Source: Cyanobium sp. Tous-M-B4
Lineage (GTDB): Bacteria; Cyanobacteriota; Cyanobacteriia; PCC-6307; Cyanobiaceae
Length of the DNA: 64,000 nucleotides
Direction of reading: 5' to 3'
NCBI RefSeq assembly: GCF_024345395.1
Contig: NZ_JAGQBA010000003.1
Location: 248,001 to 312,000, forward strand
How positions within the stretch are numbered: position 1 is the first letter of the stretch; each line of letters starts with the position of its first letter. Both the position numbers and the translations under genes were made by a program. This document shows, piece after piece, positions 42,883-50,713 of the stretch. The notes under the pieces were generated by a model that was not told where the DNA came from, ran no database searches, and worked only from the letters and a program-made list of their open reading frames with translations.

Positions 42883-43878
42883 CTAACGACGGTCGAGCAC
42901 CAGCACCCGCGCTCCCAGCACGGCAAACACCGACACCGCCGCCGTGGCCCCGAGGTCACCGCCGATCCCCGCCAGGCGCGGAGCGAAGCTGAAGCTCAGC
43001 AGGGCGAACAGCAAACCCATCGCCAGCAGCAAGGGCACCGGCCGCGGAGCGAGCCGCTCTGGAGCTGTCATGCCGACGAAACTGGCACCTAACCACATAG
43101 CCGCCAAGGGCCCTGGCGCCAGCTCCAAAGAAGGGGGCAGCAGGGCAAGGAGCAGGGCCACCAGCAGGGAGGGCAGGGCGGAGCCCAGCACCACCCCGAA
43201 GCCGTAGCGGTAGCTGATGGCGTGGGTGAGCAGCGGGGAGAGCAGGGCAGCGAACAGCACCAGCCAGCGCTCATCGCCAGACCAGGCATGCAGAGGGGCA
43301 CCCGCGCCCATGGCACCGGAGACCAGGGCCACCCCCATGGCACCGAGCACTCCGAGAAAGGCGGTGGTCCCAAGCTTGCCGCCGATCCCGCTCCAACTGT
43401 TCGCCAGGAGCGACAACGCCAGTCCGGCCAGCACCCCGGCCAGCACCACCCAGCCCGGATGGCCGAGCACCAGCTCAGAGGTCATCCCAGCAAAAGCGCC
43501 GCAGTACAACGGGCCAGCCACCCCCCGGCAACGACGGCTGGAATGGCCGATGGCCTCGACCAGCCCGCCGGCAGCACCCACCAGCGCCGCAGCCAGTGCC
43601 ACCGAAACAAGCGCTCCACGGCTCAGGGCCAGCACGACCAGAGCCGCGAAAGCTGCCAGCAGCACGGGCGCGGGCTGGATCGCTCCAGGGGGGCCATGGC
43701 CGGCATGCCGCAAAAAGCCCAGCAGAACCACCAGCGCCAGCAGCAGCAGCGCCAACGCCATCCCGCCCGGAGCCCCCAGCACGAAGGCATCGAGATAAAA
43801 AAACAGCAGCACACCCGCCATCAGCAGGGCGTGGGGCCTGGTCAGAGCAGAACGATCCACGCCCTGGATCAGCGGCAT
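42883..43878 (-). CDS. Uncharacterised multi-span membrane protein in the znu locus
   Basis: About 331 residues from the ATG at 43878 with roughly ten helices and almost no polar domains. An in-frame TTG at 43932 would begin only 10 bp from the Zur-type palindrome, so the later ATG (or a GTG at 43896) is preferred. Visible features are YCGAFAGMTSELVLGHPGWV and SWSGIGGKLGTTAFLGV, with pseudo-symmetry to a C-terminal SFVGMTAPERLA and GIGGDLGATAAVSV. The two halves may be an internal duplication. It leads the znuC transcript, so a role in zinc handling is likely but unproven. Confidence 0.75.
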   Translation of the reverse strand: MPLIQGVDRSALTRPHALLMAGVLLFFYLDAFVLGAPGGMALALLLLALVVLLGFLRHAGHGPPGAIQPAPVLLAAFAALVVLALSRGALVSVALAAALVGAAGGLVEAIGHSSRRCRGVAGPLYCGAFAGMTSELVLGHPGWVVLAGVLAGLALSLLANSWSGIGGKLGTTAFLGVLGAMGVALVSGAMGAGAPLHAWSGDERWLVLFAALLSPLLTHAISYRYGFGVVLGSALPSLLVALLLALLPPSLELAPGPLAAMWLGASFVGMTAPERLAPRPVPLLLAMGLLFALLSFSFAPRLAGIGGDLGATAAVSVFAVLGARVLVLDRR

Positions 43879-43941
43879 CAACTCCAACAATCCCACTTGG
43901 AGGGCGACAGAACGAGCCGCAGCCAACCCCAAGCAACACCC

Positions 43942-43962
43942 TGAGAACCATTATCATTCGCG
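43942..43962. promoter_or_regulatory. Putative Zur box between znuA and the znuC operon
   Basis: Contains TGAGAACCATTATCA (43942-43956), close to a palindrome of the Fur/Zur type, followed by TTCGCG. It matches 15 of 21 positions with a second site at 45051-45071. It lies in the short divergent gap upstream of znuA, so one bound dimer could repress both directions under zinc sufficiency. Confidence 0.7.
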
Positions 43963-43980
43963 GGATCAGGCGCGCCAGCT

Positions 43981-45030
43981 ATGCCTCATATCCCCTCTCC
44001 CGCTGCTGCCTCTCCCGCTGCTGCCTCTCTCGCTCTGGCATTGGCAGCAGCCGTAGGACTGCAGGCTTGCCGCACTCCCCCACCGGCCGACGTGATCGCT
44101 GCCGACGGAGTCCTTTGCGACCTGACACAACGCCTGGCCGCCAGCGACCTACGGGTGAGCTGCCTTTTGCAGCCGGGCGACGACCCCCATCAATTCCGGC
44201 TAACACCCCAGCAGAGCCGGGAGCTCAGCCAGGCCCAGCTGGTACTGATCAACGGCTTCGGCCTCACCCCAGCCCTGGCCGAACTGACCAAGCCGGGAAC
44301 AAGCCGGACCAAAACCGTAGCCGTAGCAGAGCTAGCCGTACCCAACAGCCCCGTCCTAGAGGCTGCGCCGCCCAAGACCGCCGATTCTCACCAGCACCAC
44401 GATGAGGATGGCCAGCACCACGATCAAGATGAGCATGCCCATGGCGACAGGGATCCCCACGTGTGGCACGACCCAAACCAGGCGGCCGCCCTGGTGCTGC
44501 TGGTGGCCCAGCAACTTCAGCAGCTAAAGCCTGCCGCCCAAGCCCCCATTGCCGCCCGGGCCCAGGCGATGACGGCGACCCTGCAGCAGCTGGACGCCTG
44601 GAACCGCCGGCAACTTGCCACCATTCCCACCGCCAGCCCCCTGGCCACCGGACACCGGGCCTTTGCCAGCCTGGCCCGGGCCTACGGACTGCAGGAACTG
44701 GCGGTGGTGGATGCCAGCAGCAGCAGCGACAACCTGCGCCCCCAGGCCTTCCAGGCCGTGCTGGAGCAATTGCGGCGCGAGCAGGTGCCGATGCTGTTCG
44801 CTGAACAGCTGCCTGCAGGCAAAGCGCTGCAGCGGGTCAGCAGCCTCAGCGGTGTACCCATCGCCGCCGCACCACTGGTGGCCGATGGTCTGGCAGCGGA
44901 ACCCGATGGGAACGGCAACCTGGTAGCCACCCTCGCCGCCAACACCTGCCTGATCGTCAACGGCCTAGGCGGCCGCTGCGACCCATCCGGCCAGCAGGCC
45001 CTGAGCCAGCGCTGGCAGGCCATCCGCTGA
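43981..45030 (+). CDS. znuA: Zinc ABC transporter substrate-binding lipoprotein ZnuA
   Basis: 349 residues. The lipoprotein signal ends in LQAC (Cys30). The cluster A-I fold carries zinc ligands at His70 (DPHQF), His160 (DPHVW) and the GHRAF His near residue 220. A His/Asp-rich mobile loop lies between (about 136-156, HQHHDEDGQHHDQDEHAH), typical of ZnuA. The Zur-type palindrome sits about 20 bp before the ATG at 43981. The porin remnant follows. Confidence 0.95.
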   Translation: MPHIPSPAAASPAAASLALALAAAVGLQACRTPPPADVIAADGVLCDLTQRLAASDLRVSCLLQPGDDPHQFRLTPQQSRELSQAQLVLINGFGLTPALAELTKPGTSRTKTVAVAELAVPNSPVLEAAPPKTADSHQHHDEDGQHHDQDEHAHGDRDPHVWHDPNQAAALVLLVAQQLQQLKPAAQAPIAARAQAMTATLQQLDAWNRRQLATIPTASPLATGHRAFASLARAYGLQELAVVDASSSSDNLRPQAFQAVLEQLRREQVPMLFAEQLPAGKALQRVSSLSGVPIAAAPLVADGLAAEPDGNGNLVATLAANTCLIVNGLGGRCDPSGQQALSQRWQAIR

Positions 45031-45050
45031 CACCCAACCAGCAGCCACAA

Positions 45051-45071
45051 CGAGAATCGTTCTCATTCTCG
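45051..45071. promoter_or_regulatory. Putative Zur box upstream of the porin remnant
   Basis: The perfect inverted repeat CGAGAAT/ATTCTCG has 7 bp between the arms (45051-45057 and 45065-45071). The interior contains GTTCTCATTC, shared with the znuA site. It ends 33 bp before the remnant's GTG, a position expected for an operator. Confidence 0.68.
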
Positions 45072-45104
45072 CCATGCACTGGCTCCGTGCCTCGCTCCGC
45101 AGCC

Positions 45105-45816
45105 GTGAAAATTCGCCCAATCCTGCTGATTGCAGCAACTGCTGCTGGAGTACTGGCACCGGTAACCGCAGCTGCAGTTGAATTCGAGCTCGCTGACCTC
45201 AATACCTGCATCAGCCACTTCTCTGATCTGCGCCCCACCGACTAGGCCTATCAGGCGCTGACCAACCTGGTAGAGAAATACGGCTGCGTCGCCGGCTACC
45301 CCAACGGCAGCTTCAGAGGTGGGCAGGCCATGACCCGCTTCGAGGTGGGTGGCCGGTGTGGGTGTGCCCGATGCCACCCCCTTCATCACCACCCAGATCG
45401 AGACCAATCAGATCGAGGAGAACGGCGTCAACACCAATGCCTTAGGCATCAGCGGCTTCTGGCAGCCGGCCAAGAGAGGCTGGCTGCCCTCGATCAGCGC
45501 TGGTTACGGCGTCAACGGCAGCTCCGGCTCAGACCTGCCCACCAGCCAGTCGTGGATGGTGGGCCTGCAATGGAGCGATGTGCTGGCTGAGGGCAACAGC
45601 TTTGGCATGGGAGTGGGCCAACCCGCATTTGCAACCGCCACCCGCAATGGGGCTACCAGCGAATCCGGCGTGTGGGCTTGGGAGTGGTGTTACCAGTGGC
45701 AGGTCACCGACGCCATCTCCGTGACTCCGGCGATCTTCGTGCTCAACAATCCTGGGGGTAATGGGGGTGGTGCCAACCAATTCGGTGCCCTGATCAAAAC
45801 CAGCTTCCAGTTTTGA
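45105..45816 (+). pseudogene. SLH-domain outer-membrane porin remnant
   Basis: The GTG at 45105 gives a signal peptide (KIRPILLIAATAAGVLAPV) and the start of an SLH domain. The reading then hits TAG at 45243 where the intact porin has Trp (RPTDW). SLH sequence continues (AYQALTNLVEKYGCVAGYPNG, GGQAMTRFE). At about 45340 it jumps, in another frame, to the C-terminal barrel (GISGFWQPAKRGWLPSISAGYG to LIKTSFQF, ending with the terminal Phe). Several hundred codons are missing. The gene is a deletion and nonsense remnant related to the intact porin at 47941. Confidence 0.85.
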
Positions 45817-45880
45817 GTCGAGCTAACCCCTGCCCCAATGGAATGCAGCAAAGGGTTCCTAGGGTCATCACAGCCAAGCC

Positions 45881-46993
45881 ATGCGCCATTCCATGACCGC
45901 CAGTGCCACCCCCACGGGCCTGCCCGTGACAATCCTCACCGGCTTTCTGGGGGCGGGTAAGACCACCCTGCTCAACCACATTCTCAGCAATCAGCAGGGG
46001 GTCAAAACCGCCGTGCTGGTCAACGAATTCGGTGAAATCGGCATCGACAACGACCTGATTGTTGCCACCGGCGAAGACATGGTGGAGCTGAGCAACGGCT
46101 GCATCTGCTGCTCCATCAACGGTGAACTGCTCGAAGCGGTGTACCGCATCCTGGAGCGCCCCGATCCGGTGGACTATCTGGTGGTGGAGACCACCGGCCT
46201 GGCCGATCCCCTGCCGGTGGCCATGACCTTCCTCGGCAGCGACCTGCGAGATGCCACCAGGCTCGATTCGATCATCACCCTGGTTGACGCGGAGAACTTC
46301 AGCGACGAGCTGCTGGAGGGTGAGGTGGCCCGGGCCCAGATCGTTTACAGCGACATGCTGTTGCTAAACAAATGCGACTTGGTAGCTGAGGAGCGGATGG
46401 CGGCTCTGGAGGCCCAGTTGCGCGAGATCAAGACCGATGCCCGCATCCTGCGCTCGGTGAAGGGCGAAGTGCCCCTGCCCCTACTACTCAGCGTGGGGCT
46501 GTTCGAAAGCGACAAAATCGTTGCCCAGCAGCAGCTCAGCGCCGAGCCAGACCACAGCTCCTGCGACCACGATCACGGCCACTGCGAACACGATCACCAC
46601 GACCACGACCATCACAAGCACGAGCACCACGACCACGATCATCACAAGCACGATCACGCCGATCACCCCGACCACGCCGCCATCGAGGGATTCACCTCGT
46701 TGTCGTTTGAATCAGAGGGGCCTTTCGCCCTGCGCAAATTTCAGAACTTTCTCGACAACCAGCTGCCAGCCGAGGTGTTTCGCGCCAAGGGGATCCTCTG
46801 GTTCAACGAAAGTGAGCGCCGCCATGTGTTCCACCTGGCTGGCAAGCGCTTCTCGATCGACGATTCCGACTGGCCAGAGGGCTCAGGGCGCAAGAACCAG
46901 ATCGTGCTGATCGGTAAAAATCTCGACCACGCCCAGTTGCGCAAGCAACTGCAGGTGTGCGTTGCCAAAGATTCCGGCAAGGGCTTCGCTTGA
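45881..46993 (+). CDS. COG0523/CobW-family GTPase, putative zinc chaperone, His-rich
   Basis: 370 residues. Walker A GFLGAGKTTLLN (21-32), the COG0523 metal motif CICC (Cys74, Cys76, Cys77) and GTP-binding NKCD (163-166) define the G3E GTPase. A His-rich stretch at about 225-266, with dozens of His and Asp, is inserted before the CobW C-terminal domain. Zur-linked members act as zinc metallochaperones; context argues for that here rather than cobalamin. The start is the ATG at 45881, with 45893 as alternative. Confidence 0.9.
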   Translation: MRHSMTASATPTGLPVTILTGFLGAGKTTLLNHILSNQQGVKTAVLVNEFGEIGIDNDLIVATGEDMVELSNGCICCSINGELLEAVYRILERPDPVDYLVVETTGLADPLPVAMTFLGSDLRDATRLDSIITLVDAENFSDELLEGEVARAQIVYSDMLLLNKCDLVAEERMAALEAQLREIKTDARILRSVKGEVPLPLLLSVGLFESDKIVAQQQLSAEPDHSSCDHDHGHCEHDHHDHDHHKHEHHDHDHHKHDHADHPDHAAIEGFTSLSFESEGPFALRKFQNFLDNQLPAEVFRAKGILWFNESERRHVFHLAGKRFSIDDSDWPEGSGRKNQIVLIGKNLDHAQLRKQLQVCVAKDSGKGFA

Positions 46994-47027
46994 ACGGGAT
47001 ACTGACTCAGAGGATCCAGCCAAATTC

Positions 47028-47603
47028 ATGATGTCCACCACCGTGCGCCAACTGGCCCCGGCCGCAGCCGCTGGCTTGGCCCTCAGCCTGTTGTCGACCC
47101 TGCCAGCAGGTGCCCATGGCCTGGCAAGCGCGGGCTTGGCCGCAGGAGCAAGCCACCCGCTGCTTGGGCTAGACCACTTGCTGTTGCTGCTGGGCGTTGG
47201 CAGCGCTGCCGCCCTGGCCGGTCCATCGTTACTGCTCGTGGCCCTAGCCGCTGCGATTGCTGGAAGCTTGTATGGGGCCCTAGGGGGCAACCTGCCAGGC
47301 GCCGAGGTGTTAGCAGCCTTGATGGTGTCTGGTCTTGGCCTAGCGATGGCTGCACGCCAGGGCCAGCTGCTAGCCGTAGTGCTGGCAGGAGGAGTGGCTA
47401 TTCACGCCATGCTGCATGGCCAGGAAGCAACAGGCAGCAGCGCAGATCTGCTGGGCTGGTGGCTAGGGGCGAGCCTCTGCTCAGCGGCCGTGGTGGGGGC
47501 AAGTTTCGCCGTGATCCGCCAGCTTGCCCCCAGCTGGGGACGGCGCTTGGCAGTTGCCCTCAGCATCGCTGGAGCGCTGCTAGCGCTTGCCCCGTTGGCG
47601 TGA
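47028..47603 (+). CDS. HupE/UreJ-like membrane protein
   Basis: 191 residues from the ATG at 47028; a second ATG is at 47031. The signal-like first helix ends around PAGAHG. It is followed by the HupE motif ASHPLLGLDHLLLLLGVG (His and Asp in HPxxGxDH) and a second His in AIHAMLHGQE. Five to six further helices follow. HupE/UreJ proteins are thought to move Ni2+ or Co2+. The neighbouring COG0523 gene (34 bp upstream) suggests zinc or another divalent metal. Substrate not determined. Confidence 0.85.
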   Translation: MMSTTVRQLAPAAAAGLALSLLSTLPAGAHGLASAGLAAGASHPLLGLDHLLLLLGVGSAAALAGPSLLLVALAAAIAGSLYGALGGNLPGAEVLAALMVSGLGLAMAARQGQLLAVVLAGGVAIHAMLHGQEATGSSADLLGWWLGASLCSAAVVGASFAVIRQLAPSWGRRLAVALSIAGALLALAPLA

Positions 47604-47682
47604 GAACCGTCCCAAGCGGACACTTTTGTTACACAAGTCCCTTGCTGAGCTAGCTACGCTTATCAAAGCGAAATCAAACGCC

Positions 47683-47826
47683 ATGGCCGAGCTGATTCTT
47701 TTCTCCGGCGTTGTCGCCTTGTTTGGCTTGGCTTTTTGGCTCGCCACCGATTCCGATGATGACAATGGTGGTGGCGGCCTGATGCAACCCGTGCTGGTCC
47801 CAGTGCGCGTCAGACAAAACCGGTGA
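47683..47826 (+). CDS. Small single-span membrane protein
   Basis: 47 residues from the ATG at 47683 (AELILFSGVVALFGLAFWLAT as one helix, then a DSDDDNGGGG acidic/glycine turn and a basic tail PVRVRQNR). The upstream sequence TTGTTACACAAG to TATCAA resembles a promoter. No family known. It is conserved-looking and short, as many cyanobacterial membrane peptides are. It lies between the HupE-like gene and the porin. Confidence 0.5.
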   Translation: MAELILFSGVVALFGLAFWLATDSDDDNGGGGLMQPVLVPVRVRQNR

Positions 47827-47940
47827 TATTGGTTACATCATTTTGAATCAATAGTCTGCACGCCCATCGTCTAAATCCAATAGAAGTATGGCTAGTTGGG
47901 TCCCCAGTGGACATCAACAAACTTCTGTTGTGAGGAGTCT

Positions 47941-49512
47941 ATGAATCAGTTCCATCGCCTATTGCTGGCCCCAGCCATTTTTGGCGCACTATTACCAAGC
48001 TTGGCCGCCCAAGACTCCGCCGTTGCCAATGAAATCCCGTTGCTGAATAGCCGGGAGGCAATCAACGACTACATGGAGCAACAAGAAATTGACGAGCTCA
48101 AGGCTTGGCGCTCCCTCAACCAGGTCACCAGCGTCAACCAATTTTCTGACGTAAGGCCCACCGACTGGGCTTATCAAGCACTTTCCAATCTGGTGGAAAA
48201 GTACGGCTGCGTGGCCGGCTATCCCAACGGCACCTACAAGGGTGGACAGGCCATGACCCGCTACGAGGCGGCGGCCCTTTTGAATGCATGCCTCGACCGT
48301 GTCACCGAAGTGACCGACGAGCTGCAAAGGTTGATGGATGAATTCAAGAAGGAGCTAGCTGTGCTGAAGGGCCGCGTCGACGGACTTGAAGCAAAGGTGG
48401 GCAGCCTGGAAGCCCAGCAGTTTTCTACCACCACCAAGCTCAAAGGCGAGGTGAACTTCATCCTGGGTGGCGTACCCGACTACAACTCAGATACCAGTGG
48501 CCGGCAAGATCGCACCACCTTCAATTACGACCTGCGCCTGAATCTGGATACCAGCTTCACCGGCAAGGACCTGCTCAAAACCCGCCTGCGCTCGGGTAAT
48601 TTCACGGCCTTCAGTCCCTTCAATGCTGGAGACAGCCTGTTCAAGTTGGATAAAGCCTCCAGCACTAATGCGGGAGCATCAGGCGCTGGTGGCCTCGATA
48701 CGGTGTCAATCGATCGCCTCTATTACCAGTTCCCGGTGGGCAAGCAATTCACGCTTACCGCCGGTGCCCTGGTGCGCAACACTGAAATTCTCGCCTTTAT
48801 TCCCAGTGCCTACCGATCCCAGCTGCTCGACTTCTTCGCCGTGGCGGGGACCCCTGGTGCATACAACAAAGTAACCGGCCAGGGATTTGGCGCTGTTTGG
48901 AAGCAACAGGTAGCAAAAGGGCAGGGCTTCTGGAACGCCTCGCTCAACTACATCGCCCAGGATGGTGAGATTTCCAACGAGGGCATCTTCGACAGCGATG
49001 GCAGCCTCAACACCACGGCCCAGATCGGCTACAAAGCCCCCAACTGGGGAGCCGCCATCGCCTACCGCAACGGCACCACCGGCACCCGCACCATCAATGC
49101 CAACGGCACAGCAAACAGCAACCTGAGCTCTGGCCAGAGCTCCAACAGCTTCTCCTTAGCTGGCTACTGGCAACCCCTTGACAGCGGCATTATCCCCTCG
49201 ATCAGCGCTGGTTATGGCTTCACTGACATATCAGGGGGCGTAGCTGGAGCCGCCGATTCCCAGTCCTGGTACGTCGGCTTGCAGTGGGATGACGCCTTCG
49301 TTAAGGGCAACATCGCCGGTGTGGCAATTGGGCAGAACCCCAGCGCTGGAACAGGCATAGATGATCCTCTCTCTCTTGAGCTCTTCTACAAGTTCCAGGT
49401 AACTGACAACATCTCAATCACTCCAGGGCTGTTCTACATCACCAACAGTTCTAACCAGGTGAATGAAAAAGATCTCTGGGGTGGAGTGATTCAAACCCAG
49501 TTCCGCTTCTGA
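47941..49512 (+). CDS. SLH-domain iron-uptake-type porin (OprB/SomA family)
   Basis: 523 residues from the ATG at 47941, with Shine-Dalgarno GAGGAG. Signal peptide (about 1-24), SLH domain (FSDVRPTDWAYQALSNLVEKYGCVAGYPNG, about 68-120), a coiled segment (about 130-160, DELQRLMDEFKKELAVLKGRV), then a barrel of beta strands ending in a terminal Phe (GGVIQTQFRF). This is the typical cyanobacterial outer-membrane porin plan with SLH binding to peptidoglycan. Iron uptake is the usual name and fits the FutA/FutB neighbours. It is homologous to the broken copy upstream. Confidence 0.92.
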   Translation: MNQFHRLLLAPAIFGALLPSLAAQDSAVANEIPLLNSREAINDYMEQQEIDELKAWRSLNQVTSVNQFSDVRPTDWAYQALSNLVEKYGCVAGYPNGTYKGGQAMTRYEAAALLNACLDRVTEVTDELQRLMDEFKKELAVLKGRVDGLEAKVGSLEAQQFSTTTKLKGEVNFILGGVPDYNSDTSGRQDRTTFNYDLRLNLDTSFTGKDLLKTRLRSGNFTAFSPFNAGDSLFKLDKASSTNAGASGAGGLDTVSIDRLYYQFPVGKQFTLTAGALVRNTEILAFIPSAYRSQLLDFFAVAGTPGAYNKVTGQGFGAVWKQQVAKGQGFWNASLNYIAQDGEISNEGIFDSDGSLNTTAQIGYKAPNWGAAIAYRNGTTGTRTINANGTANSNLSSGQSSNSFSLAGYWQPLDSGIIPSISAGYGFTDISGGVAGAADSQSWYVGLQWDDAFVKGNIAGVAIGQNPSAGTGIDDPLSLELFYKFQVTDNISITPGLFYITNSSNQVNEKDLWGGVIQTQFRF

Positions 49513-49528
49513 TCTTGAAGCAAATCCA

Positions 49529-49558
49529 CCTTGGGCGTAGCAATAGTTACGTCCAAGG
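49529..49558 (+). terminator. Stem-loop after the porin gene
   Basis: CCTTGG and CGTA pair with TACG and CCAAGG around an 8-base loop, 17 bp after the porin stop. No T-run follows, so it may be a weak terminator or mRNA-stabilising hairpin. Confidence 0.45.
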
Positions 49559-49633
49559 CTTGCATTGATCACAGGGGGAAGGCGTGAGCGTTCTTAGCCT
49601 GAGGGCATTGTCAGCGCCAAATCCATTTCCAAC

Positions 49634-50698
49634 ATGACTCTCCCACCCAGCACAAGCTGCCAACGTTCCCGCCCCTGGGGCCTACATCTTGGCTTTTGTG
49701 CCCTAGCCGCTACCACCCTGGCCAGCGCCATCGGCGTGGCCGGCATGGCCCAGAACCGGCCCCAGGAAGTGAATGTCTATTCCGGAAGGCACTACAACAC
49801 CGATAAACAGCTCTATAGCGAGTTCACCAAACGCACCGGCATCAAGGTGAACCTGCTGGAGGGTAAAGATGACGAGCTGATCCAGCGCCTCAAGAGCGAG
49901 GGCAACAACAGCAAAGCCGATCTGCTGGTACTGGTGGATGCGGCCCGGATTTATCGAGCCCAGGAGGCCAATCTGTTTAGGTCGATTCGCTCCGCTGAAC
50001 TCAACAATGACGTGCCTGCCAACCTGCGGGACCCCAAGGGTCATTGGTTTGCCTTGACCCGCCGGGCCCGGCCCGTAATGGTCAACCCAGCAATCGTGAA
50101 GCCCGGCCTGATCCGCAGCTACGCCGACCTCAGCCGTCCGGAGCTCAAAGGCAAGCTCTGCCTACGCAACCGCGCCAGCGTCTACAACCAATCGCTCACG
50201 GCCGATGAGCTGGTGCGGCGCGGCAAACCTGCCACCCAGCAATGGCTGCAGGGGATGCTCGCCAACACCAAAAGGCCCTTCTTTACCTCCGACACCCCCA
50301 TGCTGCGAGCCGTGGGACAGGGACAGTGCGGCGCTGCTGTGGCCAATCAGTACTACCTAGCACGCATGCTGCAAGACAAGAACAGCACTGAGCGCAGCAC
50401 CGCTTCGAAGCTGAAAGTTGTGTGGCCCAACCCCACCCACATCAATATTTCGGCCGGTGGCGTCACCCGCAGCTCCCGCAACCCCGAGGGTGCGCAACGT
50501 CTGCTGGAGTTCCTGGTTTCGCCCCAATCAGGAGAGGGCTACGCCGCCGCCAACAACGAATACCCCCTCAAGGGCTGGGGCAACAACCCAACCCTGAAGG
50601 CATTTGGCACTTTTAAGGCCTCAACGGTCTCCATGGAGCAGCTGGGCCGCCGCAACCGCGAAGCGGTGCAACTGATGACGCAGGCTGGCTGGGAGTAA
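49634..50698 (+). CDS. futA: Iron(III) ABC transporter substrate-binding protein (FutA/IdiA type)
   Basis: 354 residues. The signal region (about 18-38) is followed by the FutA-type domain: VNVYSGRHYNTDKQLYSEF with the conserved Tyr and His, KGHWFALTRRARPVMVN, and CGAAVANQYYLARML with the tandem tyrosines that bind ferric iron. Other motifs are ISAGGVTRSSRNPEGA and ANNEYPLKG. It presents ferric iron to the permease encoded 15 bp downstream. No clear Fur box was found in the 120 bp upstream. Confidence 0.93.
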   Translation: MTLPPSTSCQRSRPWGLHLGFCALAATTLASAIGVAGMAQNRPQEVNVYSGRHYNTDKQLYSEFTKRTGIKVNLLEGKDDELIQRLKSEGNNSKADLLVLVDAARIYRAQEANLFRSIRSAELNNDVPANLRDPKGHWFALTRRARPVMVNPAIVKPGLIRSYADLSRPELKGKLCLRNRASVYNQSLTADELVRRGKPATQQWLQGMLANTKRPFFTSDTPMLRAVGQGQCGAAVANQYYLARMLQDKNSTERSTASKLKVVWPNPTHINISAGGVTRSSRNPEGAQRLLEFLVSPQSGEGYAAANNEYPLKGWGNNPTLKAFGTFKASTVSMEQLGRRNREAVQLMTQAGWE

Positions 50699-50713
50699 CG
50701 ACTTGGCATCGCG

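Noticed and set aside
43217-43944. Plus-strand open frames opposite the uncharacterised membrane protein
   Set aside because: Ala/Pro/Ser-rich reverse of a hydrophobic protein, a common shadow in GC-rich genomes.
49560-49633. Fur box upstream of futA
   Set aside because: I found no AT-rich palindrome close to a Fur consensus in this interval.
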